64,000 nucleotides of DNA from an uncultured Christensenella sp. (GTDB lineage Bacteria > Bacillota > Clostridia > Christensenellales > Borkfalkiaceae). The position numbers were made by a program, and so were the translations under genes. The first letter of the stretch is position 1. Each line of letters begins with the position of its first letter. Below the pieces are notes generated by a model. That model was given only the letters and a program-made list of their open reading frames with translations, ran no database searches and was not told the origin of the DNA. Below, piece after piece: positions 1-7,030 of the stretch. The DNA is taken from NCBI GenBank assembly GCA_910586035.1, contig CAJUHT010000004.1, positions 49,564 to 113,563 on the forward strand, read 5' to 3'.

Positions 1-2
1 CA

Positions 3-455
3 ATGACTTTCGGCACAACCACCATATTTTACAGGTATATGTTGCAACCCGAAAGAGAGGCTATCGCTAAACGTTTTCACCTGACGGGCGCGCAACTTTC
101 CAATATTTTAGAAATTGTGGTTTCTTTCAGAAACATAGTTGCCCACGGCGAAAGAACTTTTTGCACAAAACTATCCCGTTCGCGGTTGATTTCCAACTCG
201 GTTACCGACAACCTTAAAATCGACAAAAACGCAAACGGCAGAAATAAACACGGCAACAACGACATATTCGCGCTAATGATATGCTGTAAATATTTACTTA
301 CTCCCATAGACTTTGTCGGTATGTTCCAAGAAATAAACAGCGCAATTCAAAATTTAAGTGAAATTATAGGTCCCTCGAATATGGGCAGAATAAGAAACGA
401 AATGGGCTTAAAGAAAAGTTACGTAAACGATTTGCTTCACAAAAAATTTTTTTAA
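3..455 (+). CDS. Abi_2/AbiD-F family protein, C-terminal part
   Basis: This is the C-terminal half of an abortive-infection (Abi_2, AbiD/AbiF-like) protein. The visible 150 residues contain RNIVAHGER, which fits the Rx4-6H motif of HEPN nucleases (R-N-I-V-A-H), set in a helical context typical of the family. Family members are about 300 aa, so the gene very probably begins upstream of the window and the first ATG seen is internal. Known members act in phage defence or as toxin-like RNases; that role is inferred here from the motif only. A GC-rich hairpin follows the stop codon. Confidence 0.7.
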   Translation: MTFGTTTIFYRYMLQPEREAIAKRFHLTGAQLSNILEIVVSFRNIVAHGERTFCTKLSRSRLISNSVTDNLKIDKNANGRNKHGNNDIFALMICCKYLLTPIDFVGMFQEINSAIQNLSEIIGPSNMGRIRNEMGLKKSYVNDLLHKKFF

Positions 456-467
456 AATATAACCGAT

Positions 468-491
468 GCCGCGCGGCAGTTGCCGCGCGGC
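468..491 (+). terminator. Hairpin after the Abi-like gene
   Basis: A 10-bp GC-rich stem (gccgcgcggc paired with its complement, loop agtt) lies 12 bases after the Abi stop codon and is followed by a moderately T-rich stretch. It is probably the intrinsic terminator of that gene. Confidence 0.6.
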
Positions 492-555
492 TCATTTGTT
501 ATTACGCATTTAGCTACAAAGTAAAACGCCGCAAAGGCATTGACATATAAGCTTT

Positions 556-792
556 TCAGGCGAGTATAAGCCTTCCGTTTAAAATAAGATATATTAGGTC
601 GATAAGGCACAGAAGCCAGCCCCAGCCGACGACAAGAAACAGCACAAACACAATTATGCTTACCGCATCCTTTTTGTTTAACGCGACGCTTAACCGCACG
701 AGGCACTCCACAACCCAGCCGACAAAGGGAATTATAAGCAACAGCGCCTGCACTATCTTTTCCTGACCGTAAAACCATTTATCGAAAGACAT
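556..792 (-). CDS. Small two-helix membrane protein, paralogue 1
   Basis: A 78-aa hydrophobic protein of unknown function with two membrane-spanning segments, about residues 14-35 and 44-70. It starts after a GGAG ribosome binding site. It aligns with the 73-aa product of 904..1125: both have IVxxxLxIIPFxxW in the first helix and a Trp-rich GWxxxLIDLI motif in the second. The two genes therefore look like a local duplication. A terminator separates them, so the downstream copy may have its own promoter. The arrangement resembles small membrane proteins of the Pmp3/YqaE size class, but no characteristic motif of that family is seen. Confidence 0.6.
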   Translation of the reverse strand: MSFDKWFYGQEKIVQALLLIIPFVGWVVECLVRLSVALNKKDAVSIIVFVLFLVVGWGWLLCLIDLIYLILNGRLILA

Positions 793-853
793 ATAACGCG
801 CTCCTATAAAATTAAGCTTTTATACTCTATGCGCGCGACTGAAAATTTATGTT

Positions 854-897
854 AAAAACAAATTCAGCCCGACGTAAGTCGGGCTGAATTTGTTTTT
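854..897 (-). terminator. Strong intrinsic terminator
   Basis: A perfect 20-bp stem with a 4-base loop. The arms begin with A5 and end with T5, so it can work in both directions. It lies 6 bases after the stop codon of the minus-strand gene 904..1125. Confidence 0.9.
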
Positions 898-903
898 ACT
901 TAC

Positions 904-1125
904 TTAGATGTTAAGCAAACGCCAGATATGACCTGTCGCAATCATCATAATCAGGTCGATAAGCCAAATGAGCCAACCGCCGAAAATACGGATGATGCCG
1001 GCAACAATCTTACCTTCGGAAAAGCGCGTAATCATACCGAGTATCCACGCCGTAAAGGGAATAATAGCCAAAATGATGCTGACTATTCTGCCAAGACCGA
1101 AGTAATCTTTCTTTCCACTTGCCAT
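904..1125 (-). CDS. Small two-helix membrane protein, paralogue 2
   Basis: A 73-aa membrane protein of unknown function with hydrophobic segments at about residues 11-33 and 42-64. It begins with a Lys-rich MASGKKD and has an AAGGAG ribosome binding site at good spacing. The second helix carries GGWLIWLIDLI, matching the paralogue at 556..792. A strong promoter (1163..1190) lies just upstream and a 20-bp terminator just downstream, so it is a monocistronic, probably well-expressed gene. No catalytic or binding residues can be named. Confidence 0.65.
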   Translation of the reverse strand: MASGKKDYFGLGRIVSIILAIIPFTAWILGMITRFSEGKIVAGIIRIFGGWLIWLIDLIMMIATGHIWRLLNI

Positions 1126-1162
1126 TTTCAGTTCTCCTTTTTTGTTTGTTTATACTATTACT

Positions 1163-1190
1163 ATTATATCATATAAAGATAATATGTCAA
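1163..1190 (-). promoter_or_regulatory. Sigma-A promoter for the small membrane gene
   Basis: On the minus strand there is TTGACA, a 16-base spacer and TATAAT, with a TGA extended -10. It lies about 38 bases upstream of the ATG at 1125. Confidence 0.8.
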
Positions 1191-1245
1191 TCATAATTTT
1201 ATTTTTTTATATTCCGCAAATAAATTTGTTTAAAATTTACGGCAC

Positions 1246-1276
1246 AAAGGAGGTTCCCAAAACGGAAACCTCCTTT
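1246..1276 (-). terminator. Terminator of the alpha operon
   Basis: A stem with left arm aaaggaggttcc and right arm ggaaacctccttt (one bulged A) lies 29 bases after the rplQ stop codon. It is the only strong hairpin there. The U-tract is weak. Confidence 0.65.
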
Positions 1277-1304
1277 CGTTAGATTTTAAATTGAAACCCT
1301 CGGC

Positions 1305-1811
1305 TTAAACAAGCTCTATAATGGCTTCCTCAGCCCCGTCGCCGCGGCGCTGACCGAGAAGGTAAACGCGGGTATAACCGCCGCCCTGACCGAGTTCTTC
1401 CTTGCGCTGAGCGTACTTGGGAGCAATTTCGTTAAACAGCTTTTCCATTAAAGGGTGCTGAATATCTTTCGTCCTTGCCTTGTACTCGGACTTCTTTTCC
1501 GTAAAGCCCTTAACTTCCTGCAAGTCGCGCAGTTTAGCCATTAAAGCGCGGCGTACGGCAAGCTTTTTGGGACTGTCCTGAATTACCTTAACGGTAACTT
1601 CCTTGCCCTTAGCGTCCGTCTTTTTAACCTGCTTTTCTTCGTTCAGGTCGTACACGCTCATAGCCTTTGTTATAATTTTTTCTACGTATGATTGCAAAGA
1701 CTTAGCCTTTGCCGCAGTCGTCTGTATTTTGCCGTACCACAAAAGTTCGGACGCCTGATTTCTTAATAATGCAATTCTCTGTTCAGATGTTCTTCCTAAT
1801 TTCGCGGGCAT
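1305..1811 (-). CDS. rplQ: 50S ribosomal protein L17
   Basis: L17 of the large subunit and last gene of the alpha operon, its normal place behind rpoA. The N-terminus (KLGRTSEQRIALLRN) and the C-terminal GGGYTRV/RRGDGAEEAI region are typical. At 168 aa it is longer than the usual 115-130 aa. The excess includes a Lys-rich insertion around residues 58-76 (KKTDAKGKEVTVKV) in the middle of the fold. It starts 4 bases after the rpoA stop codon, so the two are translationally coupled. Confidence 0.95.
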   Translation of the reverse strand: MPAKLGRTSEQRIALLRNQASELLWYGKIQTTAAKAKSLQSYVEKIITKAMSVYDLNEEKQVKKTDAKGKEVTVKVIQDSPKKLAVRRALMAKLRDLQEVKGFTEKKSEYKARTKDIQHPLMEKLFNEIAPKYAQRKEELGQGGGYTRVYLLGQRRGDGAEEAIIELV

Positions 1812-1815
1812 CTTA

Positions 1816-2769
1816 TTAGTCCTCCTTGTTAGCTAACGAAAGTCCGTAGGACTGCAATTTCAAAATTACTTCGTCCAAAGACTTTCTACCCAAGTTACGC
1901 ACTTTGAGCATTTCGTCTTCCGTTTTTTTGGTTAAATCTTCAACCGTGTGGATATTTGCGCGCTTTAAGCAGTTGTACGAACGCACCGACAAATCCATAT
2001 CCTCGATTGCCATTGCAAGTATCTTCTGCTGACGGTCGTCCTCGTTTTTAACGAGTATATCCATATCCTTGATTGTTTCCGACAAATCGACAAACAGACC
2101 GATGTGGTCCTGCATTATCTTTGCGGCAAGCGACACGATTTCCTTTGCTGAGAACGCTCCGTTTGTCCACACTTCCAATACAAGTTTGTCAAAGTCGGTA
2201 TTTTGCCCTACCCTCGTATTCTCAACGCTGTAATTTACTTTCTTTACAGGCGTGTAAATGGAATCGATGGGGATATAATCGATAAGTTCGGTTTTGGTAT
2301 GGTCGGCGCCCTTATAACCTCTGCCGCGACCAATCGTAATTTCCATATCGATTTTGCCGCCCTCGTCAATGGTGCAGATGTGCTGGTCGCCGTTTATAAT
2401 TTCTATTTCGGCGTCCTGCTCTATATCGCTCGCCTTTACCACGCAGGGACCTTCCTTATAGAGATGCACAACCTTTATATAGTCCTTGTCGGTAATTTTT
2501 GTTTTGATTGCAAGAGTTTTTAAATTGAGAATTATTTCCGTAACGTCTTCTTTGACGCCGACGATGGGCGAAAACTCGTGCTTGACCGACCCGTCTAAAA
2601 ACCTGATTCCTTGCGCCGCCGCGCCGGGCAGAGCCGACAGCAATATTCTTCTAAGGCAGTTGCCTATTGTGAGACCGAAACCCTTTTCGAGGGGTTCTAC
2701 AACAACCTTTGCGTATGACTGATTCTCGCTTTCCACTACCTCAATCTTGGGTATATCTATCTCAATCAT
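1816..2769 (-). CDS. rpoA: RNA polymerase alpha subunit
   Basis: The alpha subunit of RNA polymerase, 317 aa. Residues 1 to about 230 form the N-terminal dimerisation and assembly domain (GLTIGNCLRRILLSALPG near residue 35). After a linker, residues about 250-312 are the DNA- and activator-binding C-terminal domain (LSVRSYNCLKRA, NLGRKSLDEV). Gene order rpsD-rpoA-rplQ is standard for the alpha operon. The start follows a GGAGGTAG ribosome binding site. Nothing unusual was seen. Confidence 0.98.
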   Translation of the reverse strand: MIEIDIPKIEVVESENQSYAKVVVEPLEKGFGLTIGNCLRRILLSALPGAAAQGIRFLDGSVKHEFSPIVGVKEDVTEIILNLKTLAIKTKITDKDYIKVVHLYKEGPCVVKASDIEQDAEIEIINGDQHICTIDEGGKIDMEITIGRGRGYKGADHTKTELIDYIPIDSIYTPVKKVNYSVENTRVGQNTDFDKLVLEVWTNGAFSAKEIVSLAAKIMQDHIGLFVDLSETIKDMDILVKNEDDRQQKILAMAIEDMDLSVRSYNCLKRANIHTVEDLTKKTEDEMLKVRNLGRKSLDEVILKLQSYGLSLANKED

Positions 2770-2793
2770 ATACTACCTCCTTATTTTTATGAA

Positions 2794-3417
2794 TTACTTG
2801 GAGTACAACTCGACAATCATATGCTCGGCAATCTGGCTGTCTATATCGTCTCTTGCGGGAAGCGCCAAAATTTTGCCTTCAAGTTTTTCGGGGTTGAAGT
2901 CCAACCACTTGGGCAGATTGCCTACCTTTGAAGATTTTATTGCCTCGAAGTATTTGTTGGAGGTCTTGCTCTCCTTTACTGCGATAACGTCGCCCACCTT
3001 TATTACGTAGGAGGGAATGTTTACTTTTTTACCGTTTACTGTGAAATGTCCGTGGTTTACAAGCTGCCTTGCCTGAGCGCGGGACACGCCTATACCCATT
3101 CTGTATATAACGTTATCCAGCCTTCTTTCAAGCAGTGAAAGCATATTGGCGCCCGTGATGCCCTTCATTCTGTCCGCACGCTCGTAATAAGCGCGGAACT
3201 GACCTTCCTGCACGCCGTAAATGCGCTTAACCTTCTGCTTTTCACGGAGCTGCTGTCCGTACTCGGAAACCTTTTTTCTGCCTGCGCCGTGTACGCCGGG
3301 AGCTACGGGACGCTTTTCGAACGGGCACTTGCCGTTATAACATTTATCGCCCTTTAAAAAGAGCTTTGCGCCTTCTCTTCTGCAAAGGCGGCATTTTGCT
3401 TCTCTGTAAGTTGCCAT
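2794..3417 (-). CDS. rpsD: 30S ribosomal protein S4, zinc-binding type
   Basis: S4 is a primary 16S-binding assembly protein. This 207-aa version has Cys9, Cys12, Cys26 and Cys31 near the N-terminus, which is the zinc-ribbon (C+) form of S4. The S4 RNA-binding domain follows (RLDNVIYRMGIG, ARQLVNHGHFTVNG, residues about 98-160). In many bacteria S4 represses its own operon. Because rpsD sits inside the alpha operon here, the long rpsM leader is a plausible target, but that is inference. Confidence 0.97.
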   Translation of the reverse strand: MATYREAKCRLCRREGAKLFLKGDKCYNGKCPFEKRPVAPGVHGAGRKKVSEYGQQLREKQKVKRIYGVQEGQFRAYYERADRMKGITGANMLSLLERRLDNVIYRMGIGVSRAQARQLVNHGHFTVNGKKVNIPSYVIKVGDVIAVKESKTSNKYFEAIKSSKVGNLPKWLDFNPEKLEGKILALPARDDIDSQIAEHMIVELYSK

Positions 3418-3435
3418 AATCTATCTTGTCCTCCT

Positions 3436-3837
3436 TTATACTCTGCGACGCTTAGGCGGTCTGCAACCGTTGTGGGGTATGGGCGAAACGTCCGCAATCA
3501 GCGTAATTTCCAACTCGCAGTTGGCAAGCGCGCGGATAGCCGATTCCCTGCCTGCGCCGGGTCCCTTTACGTAGACCTCTACGGAGCGCAGTCCGTGTTC
3601 CTTAGCAGCCTTAGCCGCCGTTTCGCAAGCCATCTGAGCCGCGTAAGGAGTGCCCTTTCTCGAACCTTTGAAGCCGAGCGCGCCCGCCGAAGACTGGCTG
3701 ATGGCGTTGCCCTGCATATCCGTTACGGTTACCAAAGTATTGTTGAAAGACGATTGAATGTGTACCTGACCTTTATCGACCTTTTTAAGCTCTCTGCGCT
3801 TTCTCGTTACGGTCGTCTTTTTATTAGTTGATGCCAT
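3436..3837 (-). CDS. rpsK: 30S ribosomal protein S11
   Basis: S11 of the small-subunit platform, 133 aa, with the conserved GPGAGRESAIRAL motif and the C-terminal NGCRPPKRRRV tail. It lies between rpsM and rpsD in the standard order, with 18-24 bp spacers carrying ribosome binding sites. The N-terminal 20 residues are Lys/Arg-rich. No anomaly was seen. Confidence 0.98.
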   Translation of the reverse strand: MASTNKKTTVTRKRRELKKVDKGQVHIQSSFNNTLVTVTDMQGNAISQSSAGALGFKGSRKGTPYAAQMACETAAKAAKEHGLRSVEVYVKGPGAGRESAIRALANCELEITLIADVSPIPHNGCRPPKRRRV

Positions 3838-3860
3838 AAAACTTTAAATCCTCCCTGACC

Positions 3861-4235
3861 TTACTTTGCGCCCTTCTTCTTGGCTACCGTGCGGCGGGGA
3901 CCCTTTCTCGTCCTCGCGTTTCTCTTGGAAGATTGTCCTCTTACGGGAAGTCCCTTTCTGTGGCGGATTCCCCTGTACGAACCTATTTCCATAAGTCTTT
4001 TGATATTGAGCGATACTTCCGAGCGAAGTTCGCCTTCCACTCTGTAATTATGGTCGATATACTCCCTGAGCTTGGATACTGCGGTTTCGTCGAGGTCCTT
4101 AACCCTGGTATCGGGGTTGATGCCTGTTGCCGCAAGAATCTTTTTAGAGGTCGTTAAACCAATACCGAATATATAGGTAAGACCAATTTCGATTCTCTTC
4201 TCTCTGGGTAAATCTACACCGGCAATACGTGCCAT
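3861..4235 (-). CDS. rpsM: 30S ribosomal protein S13
   Basis: S13 of the small-subunit head, 124 aa. It has the canonical N-terminus MARIAGVDLPREKR, the helix-two-turn-helix region (LTYIFGIGLTTSKKIL) and the basic tail RGQSSKRNARTRKG near the C-terminus. It is the first gene of the alpha operon, preceded by a GGAGG ribosome binding site and a leader of about 270 bases from its own promoter. Infa and rpmJ are close upstream, but a terminator separates them. Confidence 0.98.
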   Translation of the reverse strand: MARIAGVDLPREKRIEIGLTYIFGIGLTTSKKILAATGINPDTRVKDLDETAVSKLREYIDHNYRVEGELRSEVSLNIKRLMEIGSYRGIRHRKGLPVRGQSSKRNARTRKGPRRTVAKKKGAK

Positions 4236-4505
4236 ACGATTTATTTCCTCCGTTTATAAACTTGAATTTGAATTTTGTAAATATATATCCAGCCCTATCC
4301 GAAGCGGGGCGTAAAAAAATTTCGGAATGAAAGCCCTGCCTTTAACGGATATGCAGTGTTTTTGTGTTCGTACGGGTTGTCCGCCTTTGGCAAACGCCCC
4401 GAAAAGAGCAAATTTTTGCCTGAAACACGCGAAAAAACGGAAAAGTATGCCCGTCTTACCCGCGTTTTTGCACGCGCGGCGAGCTACTTTAACCGAAATA
4501 ACGCA
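4236..4505 (-). promoter_or_regulatory. Long structured leader of the alpha operon
   Basis: About 270 bases without a gene between the predicted transcript start and rpsM. Long-range complementarity is visible: tatccg (4296-4301) with cggata (4346-4351), and cggggcgt (4305-4312) with acgccccg (4394-4401). These helices would interleave, so the RNA may form a pseudoknot or two alternative folds. Alpha operon leaders are known targets of S4 in E. coli. S4 control here is only a suggestion. Confidence 0.45.
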
Positions 4506-4511
4506 TTGTAC

Positions 4512-4541
4512 ATTATATCACATTGCGTTTATAAAAAGCAA
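4512..4541 (-). promoter_or_regulatory. Promoter of the rpsM-rplQ operon
   Basis: On the minus strand TGATATAAT forms an extended -10 (TATAAT complement at 4512-4517). A poor -35 (TTGCTT at 18-base spacing) overlaps the rpmJ terminator. Confidence 0.6.
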
Positions 4542-4545
4542 GAAA

Positions 4546-4565
4546 AACTCACCGCAAAATGAGTT
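4546..4565 (-). terminator. Terminator after rpmJ
   Basis: On the minus strand there is a 6-bp stem (aactca/tgagtt, 8-base loop) followed by a T-rich tract (tttttcttgcttttt). It lies 50 bases after the rpmJ stop codon and would end the S10-spc transcript just before the alpha promoter. Confidence 0.6.
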
Positions 4566-4614
4566 ATTTTTTGCATTACTTTTTTGCGGACGGCTTGCGC
4601 CCGTTTAAAAATTT

Positions 4615-4731
4615 TTAGCCCTGTCTTTGCTTGTGGCTCTTGTTCTTGGAACAGATAACCATTACCTTGCCGTTTCTTTTAATTACCTTGCACTTGTCGC
4701 ACATAGGTTTTACCGAAGGTCTTACTTTCAT
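4615..4731 (-). CDS. rpmJ: 50S ribosomal protein L36, zinc-ribbon form
   Basis: L36, 38 aa, starting MKVRPSVKPMCDKC. The zinc ligands Cys11, Cys14, Cys27 and His33 are all present, so this is the C+ form and not the zinc-independent paralogue. A GAGGAG ribosome binding site lies upstream. It is the last gene of the S10-spc transcript and follows infA after an unusually long 356-bp spacer. Confidence 0.95.
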   Translation of the reverse strand: MKVRPSVKPMCDKCKVIKRNGKVMVICSKNKSHKQRQG

Positions 4732-5087
4732 ATTTATTTCTCCTCTCGCAAAAAACTTTTTACAGCGCGCGAATTGTATTTTGCCAATCTGAAAGGCGCC
4801 GCCTTTCCGCCCGCAATTATTCTGGGCGCCGTTATCGCCGCGTTGCGGAAGCTAAATCCGCATAGGGCGAAAAACCGTAAATTGGGTTGCGCTACGCAAA
4901 AAGTTGTTTTGCTTGCTACATTTTTATTTTAAATTTTTTCTTATTTGAACTGATTACAAAACGAGGCTGTCCGCCCTGTAAGCGGGTTGTTACGACTTCG
5001 CACAACGCCGCAAAGCGTACTATTACGTACGCGCCCAAGGCGCGCGCCGCGAAGAAACACCGCTAAGCTTATATACGGAAACCAGCC
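4732..5087 (-). other. 356-bp structured spacer between infA and rpmJ
   Basis: No gene. The half nearer infA is dense in complementarity: gaggctg (4963-4969) with cagcctc (5083-5089), enclosing cttcgc/gcgaag (4996-5001 with 5049-5054), gcgtac/gtacgc (5015-5020 with 5027-5032) and gcgcc/ggcgc (5031-5043). Together these would form one branched domain of about 125 nt. The 12-mer cgctaagcttat (5061-5072) recurs in the rpsQ-rplN spacer. The rpmJ-proximal half is A/T-rich with nothing recognisable. Confidence 0.5.
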
Positions 5088-5309
5088 TCAGCCTTTGCTG
5101 CGCCAGGTTATGCGCCCTTTGGTCAAATCGTAGGGGCTCATTTCCAGCTTTACGTTGTCGCCCTCGATAATTCTTATATAGTTCAGGCGAAGTTTGCCGG
5201 AAATATATGCCGTAATCACATATCCGTTGGTAAGCTTAACTTTGAAATTTGCATTGGGCAGGCACTCTATAACCTTGCCTTCCGCTTCGATAACATCGTC
5301 CTTGGACAA
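5088..5309 (-). CDS. infA: Translation initiation factor IF-1
   Basis: IF-1, 73 aa, a single OB-fold that occupies the ribosomal A site during initiation. The pattern EGKVIECLPNANFKVKLTNG and the end DLTKGRITWR are characteristic. The frame has no ATG in place: the codon at the usual start, before SKDDVIEAEG, is TTG, preceded by a strong GGAGGAATAAGG ribosome binding site. It starts 3 bases after the stop codon of the KOW protein, so it is translationally coupled to the map-KOW genes. Confidence 0.96.
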   Translation of the reverse strand: MSKDDVIEAEGKVIECLPNANFKVKLTNGYVITAYISGKLRLNYIRIIEGDNVKLEMSPYDLTKGRITWRSKG

Positions 5310-5312
5310 ACC

Positions 5313-5591
5313 TTATTCCTCCGATTTAACTTTACCCGCCGTCATTTTAAGAAAATGCGCCACGCGAGCGTTGAACGACTTATCCCGCACGATTCCCTCT
5401 TGGGAAATATTTACGGGCAAAAGCCGCAGATGTTTTATATTTTTGGTTTTGGGATTTTCGAGTTTGCGTTTTCTGCCGTCGACGACAAGCGCCTTTCCGC
5501 CCGATACCTCGGCTATAACGTAAAGTTCGCCTTTGTCGCGCCCCTGCAAGCTTAATGCAACCTGACCGCTTTGGGGTGTTTTAACTTTCAT
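5313..5591 (-). CDS. KOW-domain RNA-binding protein (L14e/L6e-like)
   Basis: A 92-aa protein with a KOW-type SH3 fold: GQVALSLQGRDKGELYVI at the N-terminus and a basic DGRKRKLENPKTKNIKHLRLL strand region. Such proteins are regularly found between map and infA in Clostridia, are related to archaeal L14e-type proteins and probably bind rRNA. The exact role is not established. The ATG at 5591 is preferred. An in-frame TTG at 5606, overlapping the map stop codon, is an alternative. It is coupled to infA. Confidence 0.85.
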   Translation of the reverse strand: MKVKTPQSGQVALSLQGRDKGELYVIAEVSGGKALVVDGRKRKLENPKTKNIKHLRLLPVNISQEGIVRDKSFNARVAHFLKMTAGKVKSEE

Positions 5592-5602
5592 ATACGCCCC
5601 CG

Positions 5603-6349
5603 TCAAAGGGTAAGTATTTCCACGCCGTCCTCTTTTATGAGCACCGTGTTTTCGTAGTGAGCCGCAGGCTTGCCGTCGGCAGTTCTCACCGACCAGCCGT
5701 CAACCTTATCGAACACGACCTTGTACGTGCCCATATTTATCATAGGCTCGATACATATAGTCATACCCGCTTTAAGCCGCACGCCCGTACCCTTTCTGCC
5801 GTAGTTGGGCACCGAAGGGTCCTCGTGCATTTCTCTGCCGATACCGTGCCCCACAAGCGCCCTTACCACGCCGTAGCCGTTGCTCTCCGCGTGGGTCTGC
5901 ACGGCGTAACCTATGTCGTACAGCGGCGTGCCCGCTTTAAGATTTTCAATCGCCTTAAAAAAGCACTCCTCGGTAACCTTTACAAGCTTTCTCTTTTCCT
6001 CGGACACGTTGCCTATCAGATAGGTGCGCGCCGCGTCGCCGTTAAAGCCGTTCTTTTCGGCGGTGATGTCTACGCTGACGATATCGCCGTCCACAAGCAC
6101 TCTGTCGGACGGAATACCGTGAACGACAACCTCGTTTACCGAAACGCAGGAACTTGCGGGATACCCGCAGTAACCGAGCTCAGATGGAATTGCGCCGTTC
6201 ATAGTAATATACTTGTAAACGAGCGCGTCCACTTCCTTGGTGGTCATACCCGCGCAAATGTGCTTGCCCACGTAATCGAGAGTTTCCTTAACTATCCTGC
6301 AAGGCTCGCGCATCAGCTCGATTTCTTCGTCCGTCTTAACGTAAATCAT
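5603..6349 (-). CDS. map: Methionine aminopeptidase, type I
   Basis: Removes the N-terminal methionine from nascent proteins. The 248-aa length is typical of type Ia. The five metal ligands can be placed: two Asp in VDITAEKNGFNGDAA, His in GHGIGREMHEDP, Glu in CIEPMI and Glu in YENTVLI. The start at MIYVKTDEEIEL overlaps the adk stop codon by four bases (ATGA). The longer open frame upstream lies inside adk and is not coding. The secY-adk-map order is standard. Confidence 0.97.
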   Translation of the reverse strand: MIYVKTDEEIELMREPCRIVKETLDYVGKHICAGMTTKEVDALVYKYITMNGAIPSELGYCGYPASSCVSVNEVVVHGIPSDRVLVDGDIVSVDITAEKNGFNGDAARTYLIGNVSEEKRKLVKVTEECFFKAIENLKAGTPLYDIGYAVQTHAESNGYGVVRALVGHGIGREMHEDPSVPNYGRKGTGVRLKAGMTICIEPMINMGTYKVVFDKVDGWSVRTADGKPAAHYENTVLIKEDGVEILTL

Positions 6350-6981
6350 TTGCCGACACGCTTTCCAAGCTCCGCCGCAATGACCGCAAACACCTCCGAA
6401 GGGGGTTGCTTGCCGCTCTTTACGGTAAAAAGTTTGCCCTGCTTCTTGTAGTAATCTACAAGCGGCTGGGTTTCCTTGAAGTATGTATCCAACCTTTTGC
6501 CAACAGTTTCGGGATTGTCGTCGTCCCTCTGATAAAGGGGACTGCCGCACTTTTTGCAGGTAGTCGCGCCGTTGAGCGTGGTTACGTGGTAGCTTTCGCC
6601 GCAGGAGCATACGCGCCTGCCGCAAATTCTGTCCATAAGCAGATTTATATCCACGTCGATATTTATACACAAATCGATATGGGCGAACTTATCCAGCTCC
6701 TGCGCCTGAAACAAGTTGCGGGGGAAACCGTCGAGCATATACCCGCCCTTTACGTCCTCCTCGCACAGCCTGCCCTTGACTATATCGCAGGTAACTTCGT
6801 CGGGCACAAGCTTGCCGGCGTCGATGTAGCTTTTAGCCACTTTGCCGATGGGCGTGCCGCCCTTTATATTAGCCCTGAAAATGTCGCCCGTAGAAATGTG
6901 AGCAAGCCCGAAGCGTTCTTCGAGCATACTCGCCTGAGTTCCCTTGCCTGCGCCGGGTGCGCCGAGTAAAACTATGTTCAT
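6346..6981 (-). CDS. adk: Adenylate kinase
   Basis: Interconverts ATP + AMP and 2 ADP. 211 aa with P-loop GAPGAGKGTQ (residues 7-16), the AMP-binding DGFPRN motif and a long lid domain. The lid has CGRRVCSCG and CKKCG, a zinc-binding four-cysteine site usual in Gram-positive enzymes. It is placed between secY and map, and its TGA stop overlaps the map ATG. Confidence 0.98.
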   Translation of the reverse strand: MNIVLLGAPGAGKGTQASMLEERFGLAHISTGDIFRANIKGGTPIGKVAKSYIDAGKLVPDEVTCDIVKGRLCEEDVKGGYMLDGFPRNLFQAQELDKFAHIDLCINIDVDINLLMDRICGRRVCSCGESYHVTTLNGATTCKKCGSPLYQRDDDNPETVGKRLDTYFKETQPLVDYYKKQGKLFTVKSGKQPPSEVFAVIAAELGKRVGK

Positions 6982-7030
6982 TGTTTAATCTCCGTTGTCT
7001 GCCGTTCAGGCATTCTGCTTTTACAAGCTA

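Noticed and set aside
4987..4999. 13-base match to the 16S rRNA 3' region (GAAGTCGTAACAA on the minus strand)
   Set aside because: No flanking rRNA sequence is present. It is one part of a structured spacer and is most likely chance.
5792..6670. Long upstream extension of the map frame
   Set aside because: The extra N-terminal 107 codons lie within adk. The ATG overlapping the adk stop gives the normal 248-aa enzyme.
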